Notes: generated by a model not told the origin, from the sequence alone. A stretch of 64,000 nt of DNA from Hylemonella sp. (GCA_030680575.1 JAUXVI010000047.1:1-64000); one strand, 5' to 3'. Numbered from the stretch's first letter, positions 43,492-53,357 are shown. Made by a program: numbers and translations.

Positions 43492-45657
43492 ATGACAACG
43501 AAAAATATTCAATTCCTGCGGGTCACCCATCTGCGTGGCCCCAACATCTGGACCTACCGTCCGGTGATCGAAGCCTGGGTCGATATCGGCGAACTGGAAC
43601 ACCACCCTTCCAACACCATCCCCGGATTCTACGAGCGTTTGACCGCCATGCTGCCCTCTTTGGCAGAACACCGCTGTGGCGTCGGGGAGCCAGGCGGCTT
43701 CCTGCTGCGCCTGCGCGAAGGCACCTGGGCCGCACACATTCTTGAGCACGTGGTGTTGGAGTTGCAGAACCTGGCCGGCATGCAGACTGGTTTTGGCAAG
43801 GCGCGCATGACCTCGGCCCACGGCATCTACAAGCTGGCTTTCCGCACCCGCCATGAAGACGTGGGGCGCGCTGCCCTGGAAGCCGGCCGCGATCTGGTCA
43901 TGGCCGCCATCGAGGACCGGCCTTATGACGTAGCGAGCGCCGTGGCCCAATTGCGCGAACTGGTTGACAGGGTCTGCCTGGGTCCGAGCACGGCCAACAT
44001 CGTCGATGCCGCCAGCGAACGTCGTATTCCGCACATCCGGCTGACCAACGGCAATCTGGTCCAACTGGGCTACGGTGCACGCCAGCACCGCATCTGGACC
44101 GCCGAAACCGACCAGACCAGCGCCATTGCCGAGAGCATTGCCAGCGACAAGCACATGACCAAGGGCCTGCTGCAGTCCTGTGGCGTGCCGGTGCCTGAAG
44201 GCCAGGAAGTCGACAGTGCCGAGGCCGCCTGGGAAGCCGCGCAGGACATCGGCTTGCCCGTGGTGGTCAAACCGACCGATGCCAACCATGGCCGCGGCGT
44301 CTTCACCGACCTCAACACCCGTGCGGAAATTGAAAAAGCCTACGTGGCCGCCGATGCCGAAGGCAGCGGCGTGCTGGTGGAAAAATTCATCCGTGGCGAT
44401 GCCCATCGCCTGCTGGTGGTCGGCAAACGCGTGGTCGCCGCCACCCGCGGCAAGATGCAGACCGTCACCGGCGATGGCCGCGCCACGGTGCGCCAGCTGA
44501 TCGAGAGCCAGATCAACAGCGACCCGCGCTGCGGCGTCGAGGAAGAGTTCCCGCTCGAACCGCTGATTCTGGACAAGGAGCCGATTGCCCAACTCGAGCT
44601 GGAGCGCCAGGGCCTGACCGGCGAATCGGTTCCCGAAGCCGGCCGAACCATTCTGGTCAAGCGCCAGGGCGATCTGGCCTACGACGTCACCGATCAGGTA
44701 CACCCCCAGGTGGCCTCGGCTGCCGCACTGGCCGCTCGCGTGATTGGACTGGACATCGCCGGCATTGACTTGGTGGCCGAAGACATCGGCCGCCCACTCC
44801 ATGAACAGGGCGGTGCCATCATCGAAGTCAATGCCGGCCCGGGTCTGCTCATGCACATCAAACCGGCCGAAGGCCAGCCACGCCCGGTGGGCCAGGCCAT
44901 CGTCGATCACCTGTTCCCGGGTGACGCACAGGGCCGCATCCCGATCGTCGGCATCACCGGTACCCAGCACACCACGCGCATTGCGCGGCTGGTGGCCTGG
45001 CTGCTGCACATCAATGGCACACAAGTCGGCCTGGCCTGCCAGGACGGTTTTTTCCTCGGCGCACGTCAGGTCGATGGCGTCAACAGCGTCAACTGGGAAG
45101 CCGGTCAGCGCCTGCTGATCAACCGCTCGATCGAAGCCGCCGTGCTGGAACACAGCACCCGAGCCATCCTCTCCGAAGGTCTGGCCTATGACCGCTGTAC
45201 CGTGGGCGTGATCACCGACATCGGCAACCTGGAAGAGCTGGCCGACTTCTACATCGACGATGCTGACCGTCTTTACAACGTCGTGCGCACACAGGTCGAC
45301 GTCGTGTTGCCGCATGGCACTGCCGTGCTCAATGCCGCCAATCCGCAGGTGGTGGAAATGGCCTCGCTGTGCGATGGCAAGGTCATCTTCTATGGCCTCG
45401 ATCCGGAACTCGAAGCGATTGCTTCGCACCGCGCCAGCGGTGAACGCGCCGTCTTCCTGCGCGAACGACAGATCATCCTGGCCCAGGGCATGGACGAAGT
45501 GAGCCAGATCCCGCTGGCGTCGCTGAACCCGACCAAAGCTGAAAAGCCCGAAATGGTCATGGCCGCTGTGGCGGCCGCCTGGGCCCTGGGCATCACGCCT
45601 GAGCTGATTGGCGCTGGCCTGCGTACCTTCAACCCGACTCCCAAGAAAAACTTCTGA
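43492..45657 (+). CDS. Cyanophycin synthetase paralogue with degenerate Mur-ligase P-loop (CphA2/CphA'-like)
   Basis: The 721-residue protein has the CphA N-terminal domain (1-160), an ATP-grasp domain (about 200-450, with VVKPTDANHGRGV and EVNAGPGLLMHIKPA) and a shortened Mur-ligase-like domain. In the last, the ATP-binding P-loop reads GITGTQHTT (487-495), with Gln-His where CphA has Asn-Gly-Lys, so that site should not bind ATP. The C terminus stops about 140 residues short of full CphA. ATP-grasp remains intact, so it may still join Asp or dipeptide units. Known truncated CphA2 enzymes use beta-Asp-Arg dipeptides. ATG at 43492. It precedes the full cphA by 4 bp. Confidence 0.87.
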   Translation: MTTKNIQFLRVTHLRGPNIWTYRPVIEAWVDIGELEHHPSNTIPGFYERLTAMLPSLAEHRCGVGEPGGFLLRLREGTWAAHILEHVVLELQNLAGMQTGFGKARMTSAHGIYKLAFRTRHEDVGRAALEAGRDLVMAAIEDRPYDVASAVAQLRELVDRVCLGPSTANIVDAASERRIPHIRLTNGNLVQLGYGARQHRIWTAETDQTSAIAESIASDKHMTKGLLQSCGVPVPEGQEVDSAEAAWEAAQDIGLPVVVKPTDANHGRGVFTDLNTRAEIEKAYVAADAEGSGVLVEKFIRGDAHRLLVVGKRVVAATRGKMQTVTGDGRATVRQLIESQINSDPRCGVEEEFPLEPLILDKEPIAQLELERQGLTGESVPEAGRTILVKRQGDLAYDVTDQVHPQVASAAALAARVIGLDIAGIDLVAEDIGRPLHEQGGAIIEVNAGPGLLMHIKPAEGQPRPVGQAIVDHLFPGDAQGRIPIVGITGTQHTTRIARLVAWLLHINGTQVGLACQDGFFLGARQVDGVNSVNWEAGQRLLINRSIEAAVLEHSTRAILSEGLAYDRCTVGVITDIGNLEELADFYIDDADRLYNVVRTQVDVVLPHGTAVLNAANPQVVEMASLCDGKVIFYGLDPELEAIASHRASGERAVFLRERQIILAQGMDEVSQIPLASLNPTKAEKPEMVMAAVAAAWALGITPELIGAGLRTFNPTPKKNF

Positions 45658-45661
45658 ACCT

Positions 45662-48244
45662 ATGGACGTTTCCCGCATCCGCGCCCTGCGCGGGCCCAAT
45701 CTGTGGAGTCATCACACAGCCATCGAAGCGGTTGTGACCTGCACCACGGCTGAATGCGCCATCAGCACACGCAACGGTTTCGAAGCCCGGCTGCGCGCCC
45801 GCTTCCCCCAGATCCGTGCGCTGCGCCCCAGCGGTCACGACGACACCGTGCCCATGGCCCATGTGCTGGAACTGGTGGCACTCGACCTGCAGGCCCAGGC
45901 GGGCTGTCCAGTCACCTTCAGCCGCACCACTGCAACCCCCGAGGCCGGCGTCTATCAGGTGGTGGTCGAGTACTCCGAGGAAGAAGTCGGCCGCCTCGCC
46001 TTGACGCTGGCCGAAGCCCTGTGTTTTTCAGCCCAGAACGACACACCGTTCGACCTGGAGCAGGCACTCGACCAGTTGCGGGAACTCGATGAGGACGTAC
46101 GGCTGGGGCCGAGTACCGGTTCGATTGCCACCGCCGCTGCCGCACGCCAGATCCCCTACCGCCGCATGACGCAAGGCAGCATGATCCAGTTCGGCTGGGG
46201 AGCTAAGCAGCGCCGCATCCAGGCCGCAGAGATGGACGTCACCAGCGCGATTGCCGAATCCATCGCGCAGGACAAGCAGTTGACCAAAAAACTACTGGCC
46301 GCTGCCGGCGTGCCGGTGCCGCTCGGTTTCGAGGTCGCCTCGCCCGAAGAAGCCTGGAAAGCCGCGCTTGAGATCGGCCTGCCGGTCGTGATCAAGCCCA
46401 AAAACGGCAACCAGGGCAAGGGCGTGACGGTCAACATCACTTCGCGTGAGCAGCTCATGGCGGCCTATGCCGCAGCCGCCGAATTTGACGACGAGATCCT
46501 GGTCGAACGCTTCATGCCCGGTAACGACTTCCGCCTGTTGGTGGTGGGTGACAAGCTGGTGGCCGCGGCACGCCGCGACCCGCCCAGCGTGGTGGGTGAC
46601 GGCCTGCACAGCGTGCGCGAGCTGGTGGACGAGGTCAACAAGGACCCGCGCCGCGGCTCCGGCCACGCCACTTCGTTGACCAAGATCCGCTTTGACGATA
46701 TCGCCCTGTCCTGCCTGACCGCTCAGGGCCTGAACGCCGACTCGGTTCCCCCCAAGGGCAAGCGCGTCTCGCTGCGCCACAACGCCAACCTTTCCACCGG
46801 CGGCTCCGCCACCGACGTCACCGACGATGTGCATCCCGAGGTGGCGCAACGCGCCGTCGCGGCCGCCCAGATGGTGGGGCTGGAGATCTGTGGCGTGGAC
46901 GTGGTGTGCGACAGCGTCCATCACCCGCTTGAAGACCAGGGGGGTGGCGTGGTCGAGGTCAATGCCGCACCGGGCCTGCGCATGCATATCTCGCCGTCCT
47001 ACGGCAAAGGCCGTCCGGTGGGTGAGGCCATCATCTCGGCCATGTTCCCCGAAGGTGAGAACGGTCGCATCCCCTTGGTGGCGGTGACCGGCACCAACGG
47101 CAAGACCACCACCGTACGCCTGATCGCCCATCTGCTGGCCCAGAAAGGCCTGTGTGTGGGCATGACCAGCACCGACGGCGTCTATGTGGGTGGCGAGCGG
47201 ATTGATACCGGCGATTGCAGCGGCCCCAAGAGCGCACGCAATGTGCTGCAGCACCCCGACGTCGATGCCGCGGTGCTGGAGACGGCGCGCGGCGGCATGC
47301 TGCGCGAAGGTCTGGCTTTCGATCGCTGCGATGTGGCCGTCGTCACCAATGTCGGCAGCGGCGACCACCTGGGACTGAACTACATCACCACGGTCGAGGA
47401 CCTGGCGGTGCTCAAGCGCGTGATCGTGCAGAACATCGCCGACAAGGGCATGGCTGTGCTCAACGCCACCGACCCGATTGTGGCTGGCATGGCGGCCCAT
47501 TGCCGCGGTGCCGTCACCTTCTTCGCCATGGACCGCAACCATGCCGTGATGGCCACGCATCTGGCCCAGGGGCGCCGGGCAATCTATGTCGAAGACGGCC
47601 AGTTGGTCGCCGCCGAAGGCACGGTGCAGCACAAGATCGCGCTGGCCGATGTGCCGCTCACTCTGCAGGGCACCATTGGCTTCCAGGTTGAAAACGTGAT
47701 GGCCGCCGTCGGCGCCGCCTGGGGTCTGGGACTGGACTGGGCTCTGGTGCGCCAGGGGCTGGCCAGCTTCGTCAACGACAGTGACAACGCACAAGGCCGC
47801 TTCAACCTGTTCCACTACCGCGGCGCCACGGTGATTGCCGATTACGGCCACAACCCGGATGCCATGCTGGCCTTGGTGCGCGCGGTGGAAGCGATGCCGG
47901 CCAAGCGCCGCTCGGTCGTCATCAGCGGCGCCGGCGACCGGCGCGATGAGGACATCCGCGAGCAGACCCGCATCCTAGGCAACGCTTTCGATGAGGTGGT
48001 GCTGTACCAGGATGCCTGCCAGCGTGGCCGCGCCGATGGCGAGGTGCTGGCCCTGCTGCGCGAGGGCCTGCAAGGTGCCCAACGCACACGCGACATGCAC
48101 GAAGTCCACGGCGAGTTCCTCGCGATTGATCTGGCCATGGACAAGCTGTGCGAGGGTGACCTGTGCCTGATCCTGGTCGATCAGGTGGAAGAGGCCCTGG
48201 CCCACATCACCGCACGCATTGAGCAAGAAAAGACCTCGAACTAG
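45662..48244 (+). CDS. cphA: Cyanophycin synthetase, full length
   Basis: The 860-residue enzyme polymerises aspartate and arginine into the nitrogen store cyanophycin. The N domain (1-160) is followed by the ATP-grasp domain, which adds Asp (LPVVIKPKNGNQGKGVTV, EVNAAPGLRMHISPS), and the Mur-ligase-like domain, which adds Arg. The latter has an intact P-loop, VTGTNGKTTTVR (Lys481), and DYGHNPDAM near the C terminus. Length is normal for CphA. It starts 4 bp after the truncated paralogue, so the two are one transcription unit. No cyanophycinase gene is in the window. Confidence 0.95.
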   Translation: MDVSRIRALRGPNLWSHHTAIEAVVTCTTAECAISTRNGFEARLRARFPQIRALRPSGHDDTVPMAHVLELVALDLQAQAGCPVTFSRTTATPEAGVYQVVVEYSEEEVGRLALTLAEALCFSAQNDTPFDLEQALDQLRELDEDVRLGPSTGSIATAAAARQIPYRRMTQGSMIQFGWGAKQRRIQAAEMDVTSAIAESIAQDKQLTKKLLAAAGVPVPLGFEVASPEEAWKAALEIGLPVVIKPKNGNQGKGVTVNITSREQLMAAYAAAAEFDDEILVERFMPGNDFRLLVVGDKLVAAARRDPPSVVGDGLHSVRELVDEVNKDPRRGSGHATSLTKIRFDDIALSCLTAQGLNADSVPPKGKRVSLRHNANLSTGGSATDVTDDVHPEVAQRAVAAAQMVGLEICGVDVVCDSVHHPLEDQGGGVVEVNAAPGLRMHISPSYGKGRPVGEAIISAMFPEGENGRIPLVAVTGTNGKTTTVRLIAHLLAQKGLCVGMTSTDGVYVGGERIDTGDCSGPKSARNVLQHPDVDAAVLETARGGMLREGLAFDRCDVAVVTNVGSGDHLGLNYITTVEDLAVLKRVIVQNIADKGMAVLNATDPIVAGMAAHCRGAVTFFAMDRNHAVMATHLAQGRRAIYVEDGQLVAAEGTVQHKIALADVPLTLQGTIGFQVENVMAAVGAAWGLGLDWALVRQGLASFVNDSDNAQGRFNLFHYRGATVIADYGHNPDAMLALVRAVEAMPAKRRSVVISGAGDRRDEDIREQTRILGNAFDEVVLYQDACQRGRADGEVLALLREGLQGAQRTRDMHEVHGEFLAIDLAMDKLCEGDLCLILVDQVEEALAHITARIEQEKTSN

Positions 48245-48291
48245 AACACGTTGCGATGCACCGCTGCCTGCAGCGAGTGTCTAGGGGTTAG

Positions 48292-48387
48292 CGGGAAACG
48301 CCGTGGAACCGGCTCCGCCGGGCCACTGGCGTTGTCCCCCTCAGGGGGAGAGGGCAGCTACACGCAGTGAGCTGCCAACAGGGGGAG
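48292..48387 (+). repeat. GC-rich intergenic repeat, copy 3 (between cphA and gpsA)
   Basis: The first 43 bases, beginning CGGGAAACGCCGTGGAACCG, are identical to the copy at 38427. Then come TCCCCCTCAGGGGGA and a second pair of arms, GGCAGCT...AGCTGCC. The element ends at the gpsA stop codon, between convergent genes. Confidence 0.8.
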
Positions 48388-49401
48388 TCAAACCTCTTGC
48401 GCGGGGTCGCGCCCCATCAAGGCGGCCACAGCCTGCGCCGGTTGCATCTGGCCGTCCAGCAGGGCCACCACGGCTTGCGCAATCGGCATGTCCACGCCCA
48501 GGCTCTGCGCCCGCTGCACCACGGTACGGGCGCAATAGACACCTTCGGCCACATGACCGAGCGAGGCCACGGCCTGCTGCAGGGTCTGGCCCTGTGCCAG
48601 CAGCAAGCCGACCTTGCGGTTGCGGCTGAGGTCACCAGTGGCCGTGAGCACCAGATCACCCAGGCCGGACAGGCCCATGAAGGTTTCGGCACGCGCCCCC
48701 AGCGCCAGCCCCAAGCGCGTCATTTCAGCCAGCCCGCGCGTGATGAGCGCGGCACGGGCATTGAGCCCCAGGTTCAGGCCATCGCACAGACCGGTGGCAA
48801 TCGCCAGCACGTTCTTGACTGCACCGCCGACCTCGACGCCAACGATGTCCTCATTGGCATAGACCCGCAGCGTCGGACTGTGAAAGGCCTGCACCAGCAG
48901 CTCACGCACGCCGGCATGGCGGCTGGCCGCCACCAGCGCGGTCGGCTGGCCGCGTGCCACCTCCTGCGCAAAACTCGGGCCACTGAGCACCCCGGCCATC
49001 AAATCGGGCGCCACCTGCGCTTGAATTTCATGCGCCAGCAACCCCGAGGGGCCTGCAGCGACGGACTCGAAACCCTTGCACAGCCAGGCCACCGGCTGCC
49101 GGCAAGCCTGAATTTGCTGCAGCACACCGCGCAGGCCGGCCATGGGCGTCGCCACGATGACGAGGTCTTGTCCGGCCACCACCGCAGCCAGATCATGGGC
49201 CGGACCGTTGATCACACGCAAGGGCTCGGGCAAAGGCAGCCCCGGCAGGTAACGCGCGTTGACCCGCTCGGCCTGCATGGCGGCCGCCTGCACCGGATCG
49301 CGCGCCCACAGCGTCACCGCATGTTGCGCCAACGGGTTCTGGCTGGCGCTCATGGCCAGCGCGGAGCCCCAGGCACCAGCACCGATAACTATGATTTTCA
49401 T
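48388..49401 (-). CDS. gpsA: Glycerol-3-phosphate dehydrogenase [NAD(P)+]
   Basis: The 337-residue enzyme supplies sn-glycerol-3-phosphate for phospholipids. It has the nucleotide-binding [14 protein letters not shown], the WLCKGFE and [19 protein letters not shown] blocks, the catalytic Lys in [13 protein letters not shown], and the substrate region [18 protein letters not shown]. It ends a minus-strand run rhodanese-grxC-secB-gpsA. Confidence 0.96.
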   Translation of the reverse strand: MKIIVIGAGAWGSALAMSASQNPLAQHAVTLWARDPVQAAAMQAERVNARYLPGLPLPEPLRVINGPAHDLAAVVAGQDLVIVATPMAGLRGVLQQIQACRQPVAWLCKGFESVAAGPSGLLAHEIQAQVAPDLMAGVLSGPSFAQEVARGQPTALVAASRHAGVRELLVQAFHSPTLRVYANEDIVGVEVGGAVKNVLAIATGLCDGLNLGLNARAALITRGLAEMTRLGLALGARAETFMGLSGLGDLVLTATGDLSRNRKVGLLLAQGQTLQQAVASLGHVAEGVYCARTVVQRAQSLGVDMPIAQAVVALLDGQMQPAQAVAALMGRDPAQEV

Positions 49402-49442
49402 AGCACCTCGCGCTTACTCAACAAGGGCAGAAGGCCAATTTC

Positions 49443-49892
49443 TTATTGAACCTGGATTTCGCTGGCTTGCGCCTGCTGTTGCTGCTCGTACATCGACTGG
49501 AAGTTGATTTCCGCCAGGTGCACCGGCGGAAAGCCGGCGCGCTGCACGAGGTCGGCCACATTGCCGCGCAGGTAGGGGTAGACGATCTGCGGGCAGGCGA
49601 TGCCCATGATCGGGCCCATCTGGTCGTCCGGCAGGTTGCGGATCTCGAAAATGCCGGCCTGCTTGGCTTCGACCAGGAATACCGTCTTGTCCAGCACCTT
49701 GGTGTGCACGGTCGCCGTCACCACCACCTCGTACACGCCGTCGGCCACGAGGGCCGTTTCAACGCCGAGCTGAATGTCGACAGCCGGCTGTTCCTGCTGC
49801 AACAGGATGGCGGGGGAATTGGGCTGCTCCAGCGAAGCTTCCTTGAGGTAAACGCGCTGGATCTGGAAAACGGGTTCTTGCATGTCAGCCAT
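49443..49892 (-). CDS. secB: Protein-export chaperone SecB
   Basis: The 149-residue chaperone keeps preproteins unfolded and hands them to SecA. Family blocks are [42 protein letters not shown] and [32 protein letters not shown]. It follows grxC after a hairpin with a T-run, so it may have its own promoter. Confidence 0.97.
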   Translation of the reverse strand: MADMQEPVFQIQRVYLKEASLEQPNSPAILLQQEQPAVDIQLGVETALVADGVYEVVVTATVHTKVLDKTVFLVEAKQAGIFEIRNLPDDQMGPIMGIACPQIVYPYLRGNVADLVQRAGFPPVHLAEINFQSMYEQQQQAQASEIQVQ

Positions 49893-49933
49893 GGCTTGCT
49901 TTCAGAGGTCAAAAATTCGGATCAAAACAACAA

Positions 49934-49963
49934 AGCCCGCCCAGAATCACACCGGAGCGGGCT
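49934..49963 (-). terminator. Rho-independent terminator after grxC
   Basis: On the minus strand AGCCCGC (49963-49957) pairs with GCGGGCT (49940-49934) around a 16-nt loop and is followed by TTGTTGTTTT. It lies between grxC and secB. Confidence 0.6.
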
Positions 49964-50057
49964 CACGATCGGGATGGCAGGATTATGTCAGGCGCCGCGC
50001 ATGAAACCGCCGGCCCCAGTCGCCTTGGGACGGGGCCCGGCGGCAACTCCCCCGGCA

Positions 50058-50318
50058 TCAACCGGCGTTGAGCAACGGCATCAAGCCGCCCTGCGCATCA
50101 AGCGCCACCAAGTCGTCGCACCCACCGACATGCGTGCTGCCGATGAAGATCTGCGGCACGGTGCGGCGCCCGGTGATTTCCATCATGGTGTTGCGGGCAT
50201 CCGGATCGGTGTCGATGCGGACTTCCTCGATCTGCTCGACGCCCTTGGACTTGAGGATCTGCTTGGCACGGACGCAATAGGGGCAGACCGCGGTGGTGTA
50301 CATCTTCACTGCTTGCAT
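50058..50318 (-). CDS. grxC: Glutaredoxin 3
   Basis: The 86-residue thiol-disulfide protein has the CPYC active site (TTAVCPYCVRAK), the cis-proline TVPQIFIG and the glutathione-binding GGCDDLVAL. It reduces disulfides with glutathione in the cytoplasm. ATG at 50318; 49 bp downstream of the rhodanese gene. Confidence 0.96.
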   Translation of the reverse strand: MQAVKMYTTAVCPYCVRAKQILKSKGVEQIEEVRIDTDPDARNTMMEITGRRTVPQIFIGSTHVGGCDDLVALDAQGGLMPLLNAG

Positions 50319-50367
50319 GACTTGTTCCCATCAAATTTGAATAACCTGGGGGCAGAACCGCCCCACA

Positions 50368-50775
50368 TCAAGCTTTTTCCACCGGCAGGTTGGCGGCGCG
50401 CCAGCTGGACAGACCGCCGCCCAACGACTGCGCCTTCTGGTAGCCCAGGCCCTTGGCAATGCGCGCAGCGCTGTTGGAACGCATGCCGCTCTGGCAAACG
50501 AAAATCACCGGCAGCTCCTTGTTCTTCACCACACCGGGCAGCTGGTTCGCCAACTGGCCTAGCGGAATGTGCTTGGCACCGGTGACGTGGCCGGCGGCGA
50601 ACTCAGCCGCCTCGCAGACATCGATCACCACCGCCTTTTCCTGGTTGATGAGTTGCACAGCGCCAGTGGCCGTCAGAGAACCGCCCGCCGCACCGCGCAC
50701 GGCCGGCCACAGCAGCAGGGCACCCGAGCTCAGCGCCACGGTGATCAGCATCCAGTTGTCGAGAATGAATTTCAC
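50368..50775 (-). CDS. Membrane-anchored rhodanese-like protein
   Basis: The 135-residue protein has an N-terminal membrane helix (LITVALSSGALLLWPAV) and a rhodanese domain with VVIDVCEAAEFAAGHVTGAKH and the active-site loop VCQSGMRSN, whose cysteine would carry a persulfide. It resembles YibN, which is encoded next to grxC and secB in other proteobacteria. The sulfur acceptor is unknown. Confidence 0.88.
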   Translation of the reverse strand: MKFILDNWMLITVALSSGALLLWPAVRGAAGGSLTATGAVQLINQEKAVVIDVCEAAEFAAGHVTGAKHIPLGQLANQLPGVVKNKELPVIFVCQSGMRSNSAARIAKGLGYQKAQSLGGGLSSWRAANLPVEKA

Positions 50776-50813
50776 TTTGTTCCTTGTTTTGGCATCGTCT
50801 AAAGCAGTGATTT

Positions 50814-50819
50814 TAGAAT
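50814..50819 (+). promoter_or_regulatory. Possible -10 element for gpmA
   Basis: TAGAAT lies 80 bp upstream of the gpmA start in the gap divergent from the rhodanese gene. A matching -35 at normal spacing is not clear. Confidence 0.3.
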
Positions 50820-50899
50820 GGAGGGTTATTTGCTGCAGGGCAGGGAAATTTTGACCCCGGCCTGCACCCCGTCAACCGCCCCTGGAATCTGCCCACACC

Positions 50900-51643
50900 A
50901 TGTACAAACTCGTGCTCATCCGCCACGGCGAATCGACCTGGAACCTGGAAAACCGCTTTACCGGCTGGACCGATGTCGACCTCACGCCCACCGGCGTCTC
51001 CCAGGCCATGTCGGCCGGCAAGCTGCTCAAGGCCGAAGGCTATGACTTCGACCTGGCCTACACCAGTGTGCTCAAGCGTGCCATCCACACCCTGTGGTAC
51101 TGCCTGGACGAGATGGACCGCACCTGGCTGCCGGTGGTGAAAAGCTGGCGCCTCAACGAACGCCACTACGGCGCGCTGCAGGGTCTGAACAAGGCCGACA
51201 TGGCCAAGCAGTACGGTGACGATCAGGTGCTGGTCTGGCGTCGCAGCTACGACACCCCGCCGCCGGCGCTGGAGCCGACCGACCCGCGCAGTGAGCGCAG
51301 CGATCCGCGCTACGCCGGCCTGCCGCCGTCGAACGTGCCGCTGACCGAGTGCCTGAAGGACACGGTGGCGCGTGTGCTGCCATTCTGGAACGAGACCATG
51401 GCACCGGCCATCAAATCGGGCAAGCGCATCGTGGTGGCGGCGCATGGCAACTCGATCCGTGCCCTGGTCAAGTACCTGGACGGCATCTCCGACCAGGACA
51501 TCGTCGGCCTGAACATCCCCAACGGCATTCCGCTGGTCTACGAACTCGACGCCAACCTCAAGCCGATTCGCCACTACTACCTGGGTGACGCCGAGGCTGC
51601 CGCCCGGGCCGCAGCCGCCGTGGCGTCCCAGGGCAAGGCCTGA
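50900..51643 (+). CDS. gpmA: 2,3-bisphosphoglycerate-dependent phosphoglycerate mutase
   Basis: The 247-residue glycolytic enzyme interconverts 3- and 2-phosphoglycerate. The phosphohistidine motif is [10 protein letters not shown], followed by [40 protein letters not shown], and the second histidine in [11 protein letters not shown]. The C terminus is slightly longer and Ala-rich. Confidence 0.97.
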   Translation: MYKLVLIRHGESTWNLENRFTGWTDVDLTPTGVSQAMSAGKLLKAEGYDFDLAYTSVLKRAIHTLWYCLDEMDRTWLPVVKSWRLNERHYGALQGLNKADMAKQYGDDQVLVWRRSYDTPPPALEPTDPRSERSDPRYAGLPPSNVPLTECLKDTVARVLPFWNETMAPAIKSGKRIVVAAHGNSIRALVKYLDGISDQDIVGLNIPNGIPLVYELDANLKPIRHYYLGDAEAAARAAAAVASQGKA

Positions 51644-51793
51644 CCCGCCTCGCCCTTTTCTCTGCGCTTGATCCGGGGCACAGCGATCCCAGGTAAAGCG
51701 CCGGTAAAAGCCAGGTTTTTGCGCTCTGGCTGCCGGGAACCCCGGCGGCCAAGTCGCGTCCAACCGTGTATATTGACCAGTGAAGGAATATTT

Positions 51794-53230
51794 ATGGGTC
51801 AGAAACTCAAAATCGCAGGTTGGATTTCGCTGGGCGTGGTTGCCGGCGCCTTGACCACGGTCTCATTGCAGACCGTGGCGCGCAGTGCCTTGACGCCGCT
51901 GCCGCTGGAGGAGTTGCAGCAGTTGGCCGCCGTCTTCGGCATGGTCAAGACCGACTACGTCGAACCGGTGGACGAAAAAAAGCTCATCACCGATGCCATC
52001 TCCGGCATGGTGTCCAGCCTGGACCCGCATTCCCAGTATTTCGACAAGAAGTCGTTCAAGGAATTCCGTGAAGGCACGACGGGCCGCTTCGTCGGCGTCG
52101 GCATCGAGATCACGCAGGAAGATGGTTTGGTCAAGGTGGTCTCGCCGATCGAAGGCTCACCTGCCTACCGTGCCGGTCTCAAGACCAATGACCTGATCAC
52201 CAAGGTGGACGACACCGCCGTCAAGGGCCTGTCGCTGAACGAAGCCGTCAAGCGCATGCGCGGCGAGCCCAACACCAAGGTCATCCTCACCATCTTCCGC
52301 AAGGATGAGAACCGCACCTTTGCCGTCACCATCACGCGCGAAGAAATCAAGACGCAATCGGTCAAGGCCAAGCTGATCGAGCCGGGTTATGCCTGGATCC
52401 GCCTGAGCCAGTTCCAGGAACGCACGGTGGACGACTTCGTGCGCAAGACCGACGAGCTTTTCAAGCAGGACCCCGGCCTCAAGGGCTTGGTGCTTGACCT
52501 GCGCAACGACCCCGGTGGCCTGCTGGATGCCGCGGTGGCCATCTCCGCCGCCTTCCTGCCGGAAAACGTGACCGTGGTCTCGACCAACGGCCAGCTGGCC
52601 GAAAGCAAGTTCACTTACCGGGCAGCACCCGAGTTCTACCAACGCCGCAGCAACAACGATCCGCTCAAACGCCTGCCCGCTGCGCTCAAGAGCGTGCCGC
52701 TGGTGGTACTGGTCAACGAAGGCTCGGCCTCGGCCAGCGAGATCGTGGCCGGCGCCCTGCAGGACCACAAGCGCGCCGTGGTCATGGGCAGCCAGACCTT
52801 TGGCAAGGGTTCGGTGCAGACCGTGCGCCCGCTCGGCCCCGACACTGCACTCAAGAGCACCCCCGCGCGGTACTACACCCCCCGCGGCAAGGCGATCCAG
52901 GCGCGCGGCATCGTGCCCGACGTCATGATCGACGAAACCGCGGAAGGCAATGTATTTGCCGCCCTGCGCACGCGGGAAGCCGATCTGGAGAAACACCTGT
53001 CGAACGGCCAGAGCGCCGAGCCGAAAGACCCCGCGCGCGAAAAAGCGCGCGATGAGGCCATGAAGAAGCTGGAGGAAGAGGCGAAAAAGCCACCGCAGGA
53101 TCGCAAGCTGCCCGAGTTCGGCAGCGAGAAGGACTTTCAGCTGACCCAGGCCCTGAACAAGCTCAAGGGCTTGCCGGTGCTGGTCAGCAAGACCCAGACC
53201 GAGCGCAAGGAAGAAAGCAAGGAAAACTGA
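51794..53230 (+). CDS. C-terminal processing peptidase, S41 family
   Basis: The 478-residue protease starts MGQKLKIAGWISLGVVAGAL, a signal anchor that places it in the periplasm. A PDZ domain (about 95-175, GRFVGVGIEITQEDG) precedes the peptidase domain, with the catalytic Ser in NEGSASASEI and Lys in QTFGKGSVQT. A charged region near residues 415-440 ends in Lys/Glu-rich sequence. It degrades or trims periplasmic proteins from the C terminus, like CtpA/Prc. ATG at 51794 has GAAGGAAT upstream. It precedes a MoeB-type gene, separated by a repeat. Confidence 0.93.
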   Translation: MGQKLKIAGWISLGVVAGALTTVSLQTVARSALTPLPLEELQQLAAVFGMVKTDYVEPVDEKKLITDAISGMVSSLDPHSQYFDKKSFKEFREGTTGRFVGVGIEITQEDGLVKVVSPIEGSPAYRAGLKTNDLITKVDDTAVKGLSLNEAVKRMRGEPNTKVILTIFRKDENRTFAVTITREEIKTQSVKAKLIEPGYAWIRLSQFQERTVDDFVRKTDELFKQDPGLKGLVLDLRNDPGGLLDAAVAISAAFLPENVTVVSTNGQLAESKFTYRAAPEFYQRRSNNDPLKRLPAALKSVPLVVLVNEGSASASEIVAGALQDHKRAVVMGSQTFGKGSVQTVRPLGPDTALKSTPARYYTPRGKAIQARGIVPDVMIDETAEGNVFAALRTREADLEKHLSNGQSAEPKDPAREKARDEAMKKLEEEAKKPPQDRKLPEFGSEKDFQLTQALNKLKGLPVLVSKTQTERKEESKEN

Positions 53231-53278
53231 GCGCGAGCCAGCGACCCATGACACGGCCAAGGTCTCAAGCGCAAGCTC

Positions 53279-53350
53279 CCGTGGAACCGGCTTGGCCGGG
53301 CCACTGGGAGCGTCCCCTAGAGGGGAAGGCGCGCAGCGCCTCAGGGGTGC
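53279..53350 (+). repeat. GC-rich intergenic repeat, copy 4 (upstream of the MoeB-type gene)
   Basis: CCGTGGAACCGGCTTGGCCG is followed by GTCCCCTAGAGGGGA and the arms GGCGCGC/GCGCC, a shorter variant of the repeat at 38427 and 48292. It ends 7 bp before the next start codon, so an in-frame upstream start at 53292 inside it is unlikely to be used. Confidence 0.7.
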
Positions 53351-53357
53351 ATCCTCT

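Noticed and set aside
43432-45699. A 755-codon open frame on the minus strand opposite the first cyanophycin synthetase gene
   Set aside because: Antisense shadow of a conserved gene, with low-information His/Gln/Asp-rich translation.
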